The notes under the pieces: model-generated | Database searches by the model: none | What the model saw: only the letters and a program-made list of their open reading frames with translations | Told to the model about the DNA's origin: nothing | Made by a program: the position numbers and the translations under genes | Source of the DNA: Magnolia sinica | Taxonomy: Eukaryota > Streptophyta > Magnoliopsida > Magnoliales > Magnoliaceae | NCBI RefSeq assembly: GCF_029962835.1 | Contig: NC_080577.1 | Location: 1,054,001 to 1,118,000, forward strand | Reading direction: 5' to 3' | Length of the DNA: 64,000 nucleotides | Part shown: one piece after another, positions 1 through 14,400 of the stretch | How positions within the stretch are numbered: the stretch's first letter is position 1 | Layout: every line of letters begins with the position of its first letter

Positions 1-107
1 TCATAAGTTACTTTAGATAAGCTAATTATGGAGCAAGTAACTTATCTTGACTTATACTTATTCTAAAAGTGGAAAAACATGTTTGGTTTCTAATGCAGGG
101 GAGGACG
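1..107. repeat. fragment of a Tourist-like MITE at the window edge
   Basis: The stretch resembles the interior of the Tourist-like MITE at 33175-33346 (shared wording such as 'agtaacttatcttga' and 'acttatt'). It is cut by the window edge, so its left terminus is not visible. No coding potential is seen. Confidence 0.35.
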
Positions 108-793
108 TGAGGTCGAGCACCGCCTTCCTCAAGAGGATAAATATTCAGAATCCACAGAACTACTCTGGACTCCTCACAAAGACTTCTCGAATATATGAGG
201 AAAAAAAGTAGGAAATAGAAATAAATTTTAATAAATTCAAATTTGATTAATGAATGAATAAAAATGAGTTCACAACCCTTTAAATAGGGGTACCAAGCAA
301 TGAGAAAGAAATCAGAATCAAACTACAAGTAAAACTCATAGAATTTGCGACTTACTATAAATAGTAAACTTACTATTTATAAACGGTCGTAAAGTCTACT
401 AGTGCGCAAGGTTTTCGGCCAAAAATAGTAAGTGTCCTATTTGGCTTCACCAAACCGTTCTCCTAATTATTCTAAGCTCTTTTCACGTTGGGTGCAACTC
501 ATAAAGCGCGACAGATGAAGAGTTATAATCAAACTAAAACTTACTATTTATAGTAAAAATGAAATTAAAACAGGAAAATGACCGTCGATTCAGGGGTTTT
601 TCGTAATTTTGGGCTGCGCAGGTTGGCTAAAGTAGCTCGTTCTACCCCAAAATCATATATTTTACGTCAGGTAACTCATTCCGGATTGCGAGATACGCTC
701 GATCTAAGGTCCGACGGTCCGGATCACTTCTGTCGTCGACCAGGCCTTTTCTAATCCATCTTGGCCATGAAACTGTCCGCAACCCGCTCTACA
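108..793 (-). repeat. LTR-like repeat, copy 1 (solo LTR candidate)
   Basis: Closely matches 57123-57823. Read on the minus strand it starts TGTAGAGCGGG and ends CTCGACCTCA, the TG...CA form of an LTR, and contains a TATA-like 'tatttaaag' late in the unit, as expected for a promoter region. No coding domains are nearby, so it is most likely a solo LTR of roughly 0.7 kb. I could not find a clean target duplication (flanks ggacg and ttagt). A non-LTR insertion is the alternative. Confidence 0.6.
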
Positions 794-854
794 TTAGTTT
801 CCAACATTATAAGTATTTATCAATCAAATCTATTTGCTCCCCTCACATCCATTG

Positions 855-1200
855 TCTATCATGTAGGGCAATCCTTGATGTGGATCATTCATTATGTGGG
901 TCCACCTTTGTCGTGGGTCGTCTAACATGCAGGGCCCACCTCGGATGTGGGCCATCATCATTAGGGCCCACCTTGGATGTGCATCGTTCATAATGTAAGC
1001 TCCACTTTTATTGTTGGTCATTCATTGTGTTGAGGCCACCATTAATGTTGTTGTCCATCATGTGGGGCCCACCTTTAATATCAACCGCTCATCATGTGGA
1101 GACCACAACTAATATGGATTGTCTATCATGTGGGCCCCATTTTCAACGTGGGCAATCCATCATGTGGTGTTCACATTGGATATGGGCCACTCATCATTAG
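855..1200. repeat. degenerate minisatellite, about ten units of about 34 bp
   Basis: About ten tandem units follow the pattern 'catcatgtggggcccacc' plus 'ttnnatgtggncc'. Units differ by several bases, so the array is old. The unit looks like the terminal segment of the fold-back family found throughout this window. Short open frames across it are by-products of the repeat. Confidence 0.65.
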
Positions 1201-1407
1201 TTCTACTCAATGAATGAATCCATGTGTCCTAAAATTATCCGGAAAAATGGATGGATGGCATAGATACATAATACAAACATCAAGGTGGGCCCCACAGTAA
1301 GGGCCTCACCGTCTTGGGTGAGGCAGGTGACTCTCCTGATCAACTTCGAGGACGTAATTTGGCCACTGACACTGTCATTAGGAAGTGGCTAATGGTTAGT
1401 CTTCGTA

Positions 1408-1869
1408 GGCCTCATTACTTTGTATATGTTTCATCCACACCGTCCATCCATTTTTTTCAGATGATTTTATAATTTAAGCTTGGAAATGAGGTAAATCCAA
1501 ATCTTAAGTGGACCATACAACAGGAAATACTGGTAATTAAACGGCTACCATTAAAAAACATACTGGGCTACAAAAGTTTTGGATGAAGCTGATATTTGTT
1601 TTTTCCATTCATTCCAGTGACAAAAGTTTTGTATTAGGATGATATTTGTTCCTACAGTTATCTGAGTGGTAATAATTCTGTGAACGGTTTGGATGGCATA
1701 TAAACATCATGGTCAGCTCTAAAAAGTTTCAATAATGAATGTTGCTCTTTTTTGGTGTGGTCCACATGTTTTTTTAATCTGATATTTTGTTAGAACACTG
1801 ACCTAATGTGGTCTTATAAAACAGATGGACGGAGTGGATTTTTCACAGACATCTCTGTGGACCCCACAC
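1408..1869. repeat. fold-back repeat family I copy
   Basis: Imperfect inverted repeat of about 0.46 kb. The left end has 'ccacaccgtccatccattt' and the right end carries its complement ('gatggacggagtgg') followed by 'tggaccccaca'. The middle has the family signatures 'aagtggacca', 'aaaagttttggatgaagct' and 'ggtgtggtcca'. No coding sequence. Confidence 0.6.
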
Positions 1870-1984
1870 AGCCCCAGTACTCTGTGCCTGGGTCCAGGGA
1901 AATCCGCTTCCGGTTCTGGGGTGAGGATGGGTACTAACCTCACTTAGACAGGGCTAGGGTTGGACGGTCATGCCAGGAGCTCTG

Positions 1985-2408
1985 TGGGGCCCACCGTGAT
2001 ATATACGTTTTACCCAGCCTTTTATTTATTTTGAAATATCATTATAGGGCATGAGTCCAAAAAATGGGTAAGATCAAAGATTCAAGTGGACCACACCACA
2101 AAAAGTAGCGGTGATTGAACTCCAACAGATAAAAACTTCCTACAGCCCACCACGATGTTTTTTTTTTTCTATCCAACCTCTCCGTGAGATCACATGGGCT
2201 TGTAGGAAGGGAAAACATAAATATCAGCTTGATCCAAATTTCGGTTGTATCAGAAAGTTTTCAACAGTTGGCATTCAATCCCGACTGCTTCCCGTGGTGT
2301 GGTCCAATTGAGTCTCGATTTACCTCATTTTTTGGATAGAGTACTAAAATGATTTGTCAAAGTAGGTGGACAATGTAGATAAAACGCATACATCAGTGGC
2401 ACCACGCG
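1985..2408. repeat. fold-back repeat family I copy
   Basis: Begins 'tggggcccaccgtgatat' and ends near 'acgcatacatcagtgg'. The inner part has 'gtggaccacaccaca', 'cagcttgatcc' and 'gtggtgtggtccaatt' in the order typical of the family, and the two halves are rough reverse complements. Open frames across it are incidental. Confidence 0.6.
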
Positions 2409-2451
2409 CCCTTCCATGTGCATATTTCCTGCAAAAAGCTAGGAAGATGGG

Positions 2452-2871
2452 TGGGGACCACCTGATGTCTGCAAGTAATCCACCCCCATCCGTTCATTTT
2501 GCCAACTAAATTTAGGACATGAAAAAATTGATCCATATCTAACACTCGAGTGGGCCACACCCGAGGGAAAATTAGGAAATGAAATGCCTCCTATAGAAAT
2601 ATTCCTTGGCACCACCTTTATATATGTATGCCATGCAAACAGTTTATAAAGTCTTTCCCAGTGGGATAAACTGAAAATACAAAAATTATCCTGATACAAA
2701 ACTTTGGTGGCATTACAAATGTTTTAACAGTAGTTGTTCAATGTTTTTGCTCATGTGGCCTACTTTAGTAGTAGATTTGGCCATTTTTTGTCACATTTTA
2801 AAATGAACTTGAAAAATGAAAAAACGGGGTGGATTTGTCACAAATATCATGGTGGGCCCCACATAACTTTC
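2452..2871. repeat. fold-back repeat family I copy
   Basis: Starts 'tggggaccacctgatg' and ends 'catggtgggccccac'. Inner landmarks match the family but are more diverged than the neighbouring copy. Three copies lie head to tail between 1.4 and 2.9 kb. Confidence 0.55.
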
Positions 2872-3356
2872 TTAGGAACTTTTTGTGGAGGAAATCTAGC
2901 TCTGTTTTGGGTTTGCAGCCAAGTGACGCTTCTTGTGCACCACCTTCCGTTTGCAGTTTCAACAGTTGCCGGCCTTGCCGGCATTATCATAATGCATGTG
3001 GTACATCCACACAATCTATCTATTTTTAAAGGTTATTTTAGGTTATGTATAAAGTGGATCCAAATTTTATTAAAGAGGCACGGAGCATTGTCATCCGCGG
3101 AGTGATTCTGCATGTACAGGGAGCAAAAAGCTTAAAAATTATTATTATCTTTTTAGAATATAGCAAACAAAGTTATCTAACAGATATGAATCAAAGTAAA
3201 AATAAACGGTTTGTTGACTGTATTTCGAAATCATACGCAAGTTTTAGAAAACTATTTAAAAGTAAATTTATTTTCTTTAAATTCAACAAAAACTAATGCA
3301 TATGGATGGCATTGTCTCAATATTAAAAAGCAAAAAATAAAAACTTAGGAAAATAA

Positions 3357-3487
3357 GTAGATTTAAGACACATTAGTTACTTTTTATAATAATATTTACC
3401 AAACTAAAAAAAAAAAAAAAAGAAGCTAACTTTATTACTTAACATAAGCTAAAAAGTAACTAATTTGTGATATCCTAACCAGGCCTT
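3357..3487. repeat. Tourist-like MITE remnant
   Basis: AT-rich, with an inner 'agttacttttta' on the left and its complement 'aaaaagtaact' on the right. The right end, 'ccaggcc' followed by TTA, resembles the GGCCTGG...TTA termini of Tourist/PIF MITEs. The left terminus is degraded and an A-run sits in the middle. Confidence 0.4.
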
Positions 3488-3489
3488 AA

Positions 3490-4734
3490 ATTTCAAAATT
3501 ATTTAACAACTATAAAAGATAAGTAAATACTAACCCTATACGAAAATAGCGGAGGTTAAAAAATTTGGGCTTCATGAGGAAACCATGAAGATGACCATGG
3601 TATACATTTTCAGTCCTTGATCATGGTTGCATTGGACTTCCCAGGTCAGGAAAGACTCGTCCTTGAGTTATAATCAATGTAGGCCATTAAATTAAAGTTT
3701 ATTTCAGATCGTCATCTGTTCGTTTATTTTTATGGTCTAGCACACCTGATGTGCGGAAGAGTACTTTGATCTTCTTACAGGCTGATCTCCGAACTGTGGG
3801 TGACCTTTTTCACGAATTGGAGGAAAAAGTCCAATGGCAGTACATGGTCACTCCTTGTATGCTATCATCTGATAGGTTGATGAGTAGAAAAGAAAGGTAG
3901 TATATATATGTAAAACCACTGCTTAGTGCCATCATGTCATGAACTCAATCTATCAGCTGAGAATTCATGTTCTCATTGTAATGTGAACATGTAATATCAG
4001 TCCCATCCAAAACTAATGTGAACCACACCATGCATAATGGTGTAAAATCAGGTGTAGAATCTCAGAGTTTTGGTCCAGGATAATGATTGGAATGTCAGTT
4101 CATATGATGAGGTTTGCCCGATGGAATAAAAACAAGACGGTGGGCATCCACTACCGCTTGTTAAATGTATTTCGGCCCACCTGAGTTGTGGATTAGGTTC
4201 ACTTTTGGCCTAGAGACTAAACATGAGTTGCCAAGTGGATAACATGCGCAGCAAGGTGGCCCAACAAGCTTGAGTGTTTTAGTAGCTAGGTACAACATAC
4301 TTGAATTTCCTACATTTGTTGGATGGAATTGGTGAAAAAAAAAAAAAACTACTATATGGAGCCCCATTGTGATGTCGGTAAGAGATCCACTCCGTCAATT
4401 AGGCTCAGATCTGTTAGGACCTGAGCTCTAAAATCGAACGGATCCAAAACTCATGTGACCACACCACAAGGAACAGTGGGAATAGGGACATCCACACCTG
4501 AGACCTTCTTTATCCAACCCATTCATAACGTGAGTCCCACCGGAATGAAGGATACCACAATTGGAACCTTCGGTGAGCCCAAGAAGGTTCCAATTGTGGG
4601 CCATCCCTAGTGTTGTAGTGGTGCAGCCTACTTGAGTTTTGATTAAGCATGATTTTTGAGTCCACACCTTAAACTTATGGACAAAGTAAATGTCACATGA
4701 ATGTCTTGGTGGCCAAATGATTTTTTTTTTCTAC
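3490..4734. other. no gene seen; scattered repeat debris
   Basis: No frame shows recognisable protein similarity. Several 'gtgggcc/ggcccac' motifs and a short inverted pair around 4540-4610 ('ccacaattggaaccttc' and its complement) point to worn fold-back repeats. Confidence 0.5.
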
Positions 4735-5499
<765 letters not shown>

Positions 5500-5500
<1 letters not shown>

Positions 5501-7100
5501 AAAAAGTTTTTCTACATTAAATTATTATGTTTTCTTTGTGTTTGCTTGGTGCTATTGGACTGTTATCCTAGATTCATATCTATATGCTTTTGTGGTCTCT
5601 GAATACCCTGGTCAGTCCCTAACCTTCTAAGCCTTGGCCCTGGTCATAATTAGAATAAAAGGCTTAGACTCCGGTCAGCCTTACAAGGTGGGTTGAGCAA
5701 CGACCGGCCTTATAAGATAAAGATTGATTTGACTAAAGGTTTGAAACATTGTGAATATAGATTATTATTATTTTTTATTTATTATTATTATTTTATTTTT
5801 TAAAATTAGATGTACTTCAGCGGTACCGAATCCTATAAGATGAGTGGTTTCAGCCCCGGAAACATGACCCTGGAAACATGACTCCCAGTCCAAAAGTCTT
5901 TTTAAGCTGCGTGTGAACGTATAATGAAACCATTGACACCTGTCTTCAAATGTTTCATTATTTTGTACATGATAACGACACTGGGCCAGCTGGCGGGGCT
6001 ATTCCTTGTTCACCCTCCCACATCTGTTCCATCTAAATGGGCTTAGGTTTCAAGCCTTGGCTGGAGAGGCAAGTCCAATCCTTTACAGGTACCTAAATCC
6101 TCAACAACATAAAACATCCAAGCTTGTGGTGCCCACCATGTTGTATGTGCTATGCCTGAGGGGGAAAATCGATATGGGATATGCCAACACTTAGGTTTGT
6201 ACATGGGGCCACCATGTTAGGTATCTTTAATTAAACCCTTTAATCAGGTGATGGAATGAGTGAAAAAAGGAAACAGAAAAGGAAAAAAAAAAAAAAACTG
6301 ATCTAAATATCAGGTGGGCTGAGATTTTGTATGTAGATTAAATAAGGGTTCTCACCAGATGGCCGGAGTAGATTTAGGTACAAAATATGGTTGGACCCAC
6401 TAACTTGGGTGGTGTTGTAGATGGTGCCCTCGCACGTACCCCACCTTGGCACTCAAAGCCAGCACTACAGTGTTGAAACAGGGAGCGTCTACCACTGAAC
6501 CATGCACCGAGTAAGCCGTTTTGCGTGGCTAACTCGCTATGTATCTACTGTGGTTTCTTTTACAAATTGTATAGAAAATTCATAATCATCCAAATCTAAA
6601 GTAGGTTACATCACAGGAAGCATTTGTGGAGGAATGCACATCATTATTTTTTGTAGGACCCATTGAGGCGTCTATACACCATCTAATCCATTATTATTAT
6701 AATTACTTGAGCAGGATGAAAGTATTATCTAAAAATCAAAGTACTATAAAACTCAAGTGGGCCATGTGAGGTTAGAGGTTTTAATTAGATTTTTTTTTTA
6801 AAGGTTGGCTTATGTGAGTGTTGAATCATTTTATTTTTTGAGAACGAGGCTAAAAAAATAGTGAATTATATGATGGACGGCGTGGATTTTATGCTTGTTA
6901 AGCTTTTTCTCCCGTGTTAGTGAAATTAACCCGGCAGATGCCCAGCGAGAGGTACCCAATTGTTTTGGGACCGAGTCGGTAGTCCAACTTCCATGCAACT
7001 CCGAAAATGTACCTTGACGCGAGACGTCTGAAATGATGGGACGGGGATTTTCCTGGTGTGCACACACCATTCACCTCAGTGGTGTGTGTTAACATAGCAA
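5500..7100. other. no gene seen; weak repeat fragments
   Basis: No convincing exon on either strand. Segments such as 6120-6420 have words shared with the large fold-back elements at the right of the window. The short open frames near 6006 and 6831-7095 have no recognisable domain. Confidence 0.5.
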
Positions 7101-7107
7101 AGTTCTA

Positions 7108-7535
7108 TGGCCCCACCATTATGTATGCGTTACATCCACACCGTCTATCCATTTTGCAAGATTATTTTAAAGTATGAGCCAAAAACTGAAGCATATCCAA
7201 AGCTTAAGTATACTATACTAGGAAATGAGTGGGACAATGACACCCATAGTTGATACCTTCCTTGGGTCCCCTGTAATATTTATTTATCATCCAACTGCTC
7301 CCAAGTTCACACAGGCATTATGGAGAGAAAACACAAATATCAACATAATCCAAGTCTTTTGTTACCTTGAAGAAGTTTTTGAGGGTAGACGTTCAATCAT
7401 TACTACTTTTTGTGATGTAGTACATTTGAGCTTTGGATATTTGCATCATTTTTAGATCATACCCTTAAACAAACTCGGAGCATAATGGATGGATGGAACA
7501 CATAAAACGCATATACGAACCTTTACCACGTAAAC
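7108..7535. repeat. fold-back repeat family I copy
   Basis: Left end 'ggccccaccattatgtatg' with 'ccacaccgtctatccattt'; right end has the complement 'atggatggatggaacacat'. The centre keeps 'atcaacataatccaag' and 'ttgaagaagttttt' like other copies. Confidence 0.6.
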
Positions 7536-7649
7536 AGACCGAGGTCCAAACTAGGGAATATATCGGTGTTTGAACCCGCTCAGAAAAGAAAATAAAAAAA
7601 GGATCGGATTTGGGGTTGCCCCGGGTAATACGCTAGCTGGTGTTGCCCT

Positions 7650-8050
7650 TGCCGTGGGCCCACCTTAATATATGTTGTACATTAACATTATCGGTTAGGT
7701 TTTTCAACTGATTTTAGAGAATGTGCAGAAATAAAGTAAATCCGAATCTCATGTGTACCACACCATTATAATTAATGAATGCCCGTCTTTTAAAAACTTA
7801 CTGACGGTAACAAAAGTTTTGGATTAAGCTGGTATTCGTGTTTTCCCTTCTTCGTCCAGGTCTGCACGACCTTGACATCTGGTTGGATGTCAAGTAAACA
7901 TTACATTGATCCTTTGGAAATTTTAATGGAAAGCATTTAATCACCACTATTTTCCTTGGTATGGTTTATTTGGAATTTGGATTCACTTTATTTTTCAAAC
8001 CATGCCCTAAAATGAGCTAGAAAAACTTGTGGATGGAACGGATATATACA
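7650..8050. repeat. fold-back repeat family I copy cut by the Harbinger element
   Basis: Starts 'tgggcccaccttaatatat' and keeps the family core, but its right arm stops after 'ggatggaacggatatatac' where the Harbinger terminal repeat begins. A diverged version of that last arm piece recurs just beyond the far end of the transposon, at 18385-18415. Confidence 0.55.
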
Positions 8051-8053
8051 CTA

Positions 8054-8070
8054 GGGCCTGTTTGGATTCG
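8054..8070 (+). repeat. Harbinger left terminal inverted repeat
   Basis: GGGCCTGTTTGGATTCG, the exact inverse of 18367-18383. It shares GGGCCTGTTTGGAT with the Tourist-like MITE at 32780, suggesting that MITE belongs to the same terminal-repeat class. Confidence 0.85.
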
Positions 8071-8289
8071 TGTACAGTATTGTATTGTATTTGAGTACTG
8101 TTCATGTATACACAGGACAGGCCTCAGAATACATCCTTATCACTGTGCCATTATTCAATGTTTAGATAGGAGGTATTGTGCGGGCAAGTATATAATATCT
8201 TGTACAGATCAATGTTTAGATACGAAGCACTAGGCGTGCGTATTGTACAAACGGTCAACATTCAATAGCTGCTTTGTGCGGATTGTTGA

Positions 8290-8590
8290 TATATACTTTT
8301 TAATTCTCGTTTCTTTCATAGGTGGTGGTGCCCACCGTTAGTTGATATGCTTCATCTGATCTGTCCAACGTGAGCTGACCCGTCCGTCATGATCTGATCC
8401 GTCCAACATGAAGTGATCCACCCAACATGATCTGATCCGTTCACCATCACTTTTTAATTCTCATTTATTTCATAGGTGGTGGTGGTACAGTTTGATTTTT
8501 TCTTTCTTTCCTTTCCAATTCTCGTCCACTTCATATGACGAAGGTGGCCACCGTCAGTTGATGTGATTCATCTAATCCGTCCGTTGAAGA
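8290..8590. repeat. short tandem repeats near the Harbinger left end
   Basis: 'tttttaattctcgtttctttcat' type segments recur at about 8297, 8452 and 8515. Between them 'catgatctgatccgtcca' type words repeat every 20-30 bases. This is non-coding subterminal DNA of the transposon. Confidence 0.5.
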
Positions 8591-9059
8591 ATTCTATCCA
8601 TCCATTCAAAAAAATGAGGTGAACCACGGTATAGAGGGCATCTATCGGGGCATTATCAGCAACATCGACCATGACCTCTAATCAACAGTCAGAAAATGAT
8701 CGCATGCCAGCCTGAGTGACAAGTGCAGGAACATGCTGGGAGAAATGTCTGTCCGAAAAGGGAGAAAACGGTCAACTATAGGAAAAGGCTGGTCTGATTA
8801 CCCAACCATAGACCCCACAATGAGGTCGGAGCTCATCCAGACCGTCCATTGGTTTTGAAATAGCTGACCGACCATGATGTGGCCCACCTTTGCATCGTAC
8901 TATATCCCAGAGGGAGACGATGAGACAAAATAATGTGATAAAGTTACCTGTGACTTTAAAACAAAACAAATGACAGCTTCTTCCAGAGGACCTAGTTAAA
9001 AAAATAAAAAATAAATTACCAAAATAGTTCAAAAACTTCATCTGTTAATTTCTGATCAG

Positions 9060-10230
9060 TTTATCCAACCCGATTTGAACTTATCTAGAATACAGTCCAT
9101 GATACAGTCAAAGGACCCAGTCATGATGTTTACAAAAAAACAACTAAAAACTATAACTGCAGTATTCACCTCAGCCATTCACTGTAACTAAATTCAAAAG
9201 AAAAACCTTATACCGGCATAAAAAATCATCAATCCAAGGAACACACGAAACAGCAGAGTTATGCATTGATCGTCTCCAACATCAGCAACGGTCACCCTCT
9301 CAGCGTTGGCAACTTCCCACACATTCCTAGTGGCGGTTTAGGTTCGATTTGTGAGAGCAGCTACATAGTTGCCACTGTCCATTGTTGAGGGACGATGAGA
9401 TGCACGAACAGCAACACTTCCAGTTGCTCGTCACGCCGTCCGATCGAGGAAAGAAGCCTTAATGATATAGTAAACAGAAAAAATTTTCTACCAATCAAGA
9501 AATGGATATGATGTATTCTTCACTACTTTAACTAACAAAATAAATCTACATATGAAATAACTAATATCCTACTAACCTAATACTGATTTCAGACATTCGT
9601 AGCATCTTCGAAAGTCGAGAAAGATTTGTGTTTGCATCCACTGAAACCGTGAACTTCAGCATTACAGTCATCCCATGTTGCATAGATCCCGGGATTCCTT
9701 CCCAAAAACATCACATAATACTTTTGCTTCATTCAGCTGCAAGCATTAATCAATGCCTTAATCAGTAGGATAACTAGAAAAAAAGTTTTTTTTTTATAAA
9801 AAAACAGTCATCTTCCTTTTGCCACTATTAACAAATCATTCAAATTTTAAGTGACCCGTCATCACTCCAGGCCTGATTTATAACGCCCTGAATTACAAAA
9901 TAATTTGTCAACTGTAATGCAAGTGAAGAGTGTAGCAGTCCATAATGCAATACTCATATTGCCATTCAACATCAAAAACTTCACATTCTTAGAATTATTA
10001 GCAGTTTTACTTTGAAATGCTTCACAACAAGCCGGAGTAGCATCAACTAACCGATTTTAGAGACTACATGTGCAACCAAAAATACTAACAAATGTGGATG
10101 TAATAAAAATATGATAGGTAGTTGACAACTGAAAAAATAAAAATAGACCATCACCAGAATATGAATCACAAACTGAAATCACAAACATCTAAATTCACGC
10201 AATATCTGTAAAACTGTATTCGAAAAGCAA
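9060..10230. other. non-coding 3' region of the Harbinger element
   Basis: No exon recognised. The stretch is AT-rich and lies downstream of the accessory gene (minus strand) and before the left terminus. Confidence 0.5.
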
Positions 10231-10400
10231 TTCTCAACCAGTTACACTCAGAAATCCTCCAACATTTTACTCCAGCAGAAGTTACTACTAAGTAAGGACA
10301 CCTGTGACACAAGTCCATTCTTAACCAGTTACAGTCAGAAATCCTCCAACATCTTTACCCACCAGATATAACAACTGAAACATGACAACTATGAGATGAA
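10231..10400. repeat. two tandem copies of an 87-bp unit
   Basis: The unit starting 'accagttaca(c/g)tcagaaat' and running through 'cctccaacat' occurs at 10231 and again at 10318. A weaker third echo follows near 10430. It sits in the transposon's untranslated region. Confidence 0.6.
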
Positions 10401-11478
10401 GAGTGTTATGAATCACAGAATGACAGAATTCTTCCAACATAATCAGTCAGCAGAAACTACTACTGAATAATGGAAACTGCCACCAAAAATAATCTCAAAC
10501 AGAATATCGTATAGCAGTTAAAGTCAGAACTTGCAACAAAAAGTAGCATTGTAGATTTAATATATAGCAGTCCAAGACATTAAAGATCTGATTACTGCTC
10601 CAGCAGCAATCATATAATTCACAGCGTTGCCAGGAAGTAAACCCGAACGCACCCATTCAGAGTCTCACTAGAAACAGTATCCACCTTAAAAGCAAGAGGA
10701 AAAAAAACAACCAATTATAATCACATAACAGTCAGCATAAAAAACAAATGGGCCATTTTCAGTCTGGACCACAGTGAGGAAGGATAACTTTCTATATCCA
10801 TTCATTTTGTTGTTTATGTCCCAGCTTAAAAAAAACAACCTACACTGATTAAATCACCCTGCAACACCCTAGCAACCCGAATTTGATCTTCACTGGAAAG
10901 ACCATCCACCTCCTCACGGATACTCAACAGGCGTTGCACACACGTCATACTTTTTCCCTGCGCCATTGTAATGGTCAGGTTGTTCACGGCTTCTGCGACC
11001 TCCCCCATCCTCTCCCCAATCTGTTCACTTGGTCTACTCTTCCTTGGGCTAAAATCACTCCCATCAACGCGACTATGACGAGAACATGAGGTGGCTTCTA
11101 TTGGGCTTCTGTTTGTTCGCTTTGCCTGATTTACTGAACCCTCACCAATGTAAAATTGGGGAGTTACCCTCCGATCATCCTCATCTGAGGATGAGAGACG
11201 CACAGTCTGGCAGAGCTCCTCCTCCGATTCATCATCGGAGTTCATTTCGTCACGACCGCGCCGTTTTTCAGATATGGGAGAAGAATATGTCGTACTCACA
11301 AACTCGCCATGGACAAAATCATTGCCAAACATGAAGGCGAGATCGTCCCATCTGTCAACATGTTTACCTCGAACCCATTCGACATAGGGGTGGGTCTGTT
11401 CACACAATGACAAAATGTTATAATCATTTATTACAAATCAGTTCTTTAGAATATATTAAGTAATTATAAAATCAATTC

Positions 11479-14400
11479 TGTAATATCCTGGATTTTCACT
11501 GTTTTGAATTTTCAAAAAAATTCTTGAATTTTTTTTATTAATTAACTTATAATATCACTTAATGACCATTAGCACTCAATGATATTTTAAACACGGGTGG
11601 AACCAATAAAGAACCGTACAAGTCCGTTTAATCAACCGTATGAAGCCAACGAATCCGCCCGATCACCTGAACATCAAGTTTAACCCCATGATTCACTCAC
11701 GGGGGGCCCAAATCTAACCGACCCATCGCTAATAAATCAAGATAATCATAACTAAATTAAAGATCCAACCGAAGCCGAGTCAGACAAGGTCCGGATCTTG
11801 GCTAATAGACTAAAGGAACCCCATTACTCTTTTAGCCTAAAACCGACGGTTTAGAGTGATCATGACTAAATCTCCACTTCTACTAGTTATAAATAGGTCA
11901 CCCTATAAATATAGTAAATCTAAATCCTAATCATTGCCCATGAGAAATCTCAATATCTAATTCATTTCAGAAACGTCCCGATTTTCTGAACAAGCTCTAG
12001 ACCGCTCGTTGGTGGGCTATTAGTTCCAAAATTATAGAGTAATGTTCATCTTACTGGGCTCGACGTCCATCGCAGGAGTTGAACCTAGGTGGTGTCCAGA
12101 ACCACTCAACTTGAGCTGAAGGATGAGTGCATGAGAAGCACAAATACCCTAAAGAAATGATCTGGAACTTAAGTGAATTGAGTCATCCACTCTTATGCAA
12201 AGTTAAGAATTTCGGACCGTCAATTTGCGACCAAACTTCACACGTGGAGTAAGGATATTTCCCTACTCATATCCGTATAGTTGTGGCCCCGATCGACCAT
12301 CGGTGACCGTTGAACAGACTTCTAATCATATTTATCGATCGGTGCATCCAAATGGCGGGCCGATCATGTTCATACGTAGATCATCATTAGGGCTAATTAT
12401 CCTACGGTGTATATCAATAAGTACACACCATAGTGGGCCCTAGAGCTTAGAAAGACACTCTCATAGGTTTAGTATAGTAAAAACCCAACACTTGTGACCA
12501 TTTCCACCAAATCTAGCATTATAAAAGGGCCTCATTTGGGCACCCCCTCTCCCCATACGATTTTGCCCTAGAAGAGAGAGAAGAGAGAAAAAGGAGAAGA
12601 GAATGAGGAGAAAGAAGGAGAAAGAGAGAGGTAGAAGAGAGTGAAGGAGGGTGTTGTTGATGGTGAGGCCCAAGGAAGCTCAACCTTGCAACTCTCCACC
12701 TCTTCTCCAAGAAAACCCTCCACCACAACCGCAAGAACCGCTTCCGTTGATTATGTAGGTAAATTCCTTACCCCTTTTTCCTTAAAACCCTTGTGATGAG
12801 AAGGGATTTCATGGATTTCTAACATACAAATGGTTGTTTTAGGGAATCCGGCCATCTGACCCCAAAAGCCTCATTCCTAGGTCATTTTCCAAGTCTCCAA
12901 CGATCCATAGGTGCGGACTATTATTTTTAGGTGGCCTAGCACCAATTTTAGTATGAGCTTAATGATTTTGATTGCTTGGATGTTATATTTGAAAGTCTAG
13001 GGAAACCCTAGGAATTATATGTTAGTTGAAATTGTATGGATTTACATGTTTGGCTCTCTCTCATGATGTCGTTCGTGTTTCTCACATGATTTGGTGTATG
13101 GATGATCATATGTTCATGCCGTGTTGATTTTTTATATATTATTGCTTCATATTGTGTATGATTTCATTACTCTTGTGTATATGATTTTCTAAGATAGAGG
13201 AAGTGCTTAACTCCCACACACACACCCACATCTCATATACACTTGTTTCATGATACTGTTAGCCTTGCTTGCCATGAGAATTTGAATTGTATGGGAAATG
13301 TATGAGGACATGATGTTGTTTATGCTACATGATACATTGGTAGTCGGCGTGCTATGAATCACTAGTTGTACCATTGGATTGGTCAGGAACAGGAGGAGAC
13401 TGAAGGTCTGTTGGAAGGACCGCCTCGAGGCTAAACCCATGGGTTTGGGTGAGTGCACGTGAGCGGCAGTAGTTACACTACATGGGTTGCTTGCACCCAA
13501 TGTCGTTCCCTCACGTACTCGCCTGACTCATGCGGTCTAGCCTACTATCTGACCAACCTTGTTTGTTAACCCTATTTGCTCACACATGTATGGAACCTGG
13601 AACACCTTACAACCGTTGTAGCCCATCAATAACCCACTTGAAATTGGTCCACAGCCTCGTGAGCCGGGTATGGTGGAATGGGACACTGTGTTCGAGCTGT
13701 CGGCCTACGCTGAGGTACCGCGGCTCCCCATAGTGACCGCGAGCGATTCCTTTCTCTCGGCACTCCTCATGTGCTTGAAGTCGGGGATGAGGAACCCGAC
13801 GGAATCACAGACCGCGGGGTCTCGGCCTCACGTATTGGGGGGTCTTGGCCTCGCAACCAGTTTAGGGCATTGATATATGGGGTGTACCAGATTCTCCAAC
13901 CTGCTGGATGAATGTATCTAATTAATAACTTGGCTAACACGATCGCATTGCATCGCACTAGTTAGGGTAGCAACTCGGCAGTCGAGGTCGCACTGAGGGA
14001 GTGTTGTCATATGCGATCGTTACATGGAGTCGATCGAGGGAGAGTTGTGGCGAGGGCATGCATCATATCATCCTATATGCATGCATGTTAATAAGATTAG
14101 TTAAATGTTTATGGTTGACTGCTTTTCATTAAGATCATATTATAATTGATGCCTATGATAACTTAAGAGTAATAGCACCCACTGAGTTGATCACTCACTC
14201 CCACTCTGGGATAGTATTTTAAAACACCAACCAGACCCTTTTCTAGATGCAGGTGAGGCGGAGCTCGATGAGCCGAGCGAGGTGAGCAAGGATAAGGAAG
14301 AGGAGCTTCTCTGCTTCCAGACTTTTGACCGATCCGTTTAGTTGAGCTCAGACTACCGCAGGGTATGGACCAGAGCCCTAGTCGCTTTGGGTCGTGTATG

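Noticed and set aside
11086..11334. Plus-strand frame over the Harbinger accessory exon
   Set aside because: It is the shadow of the minus-strand exon, whose protein matches the family.
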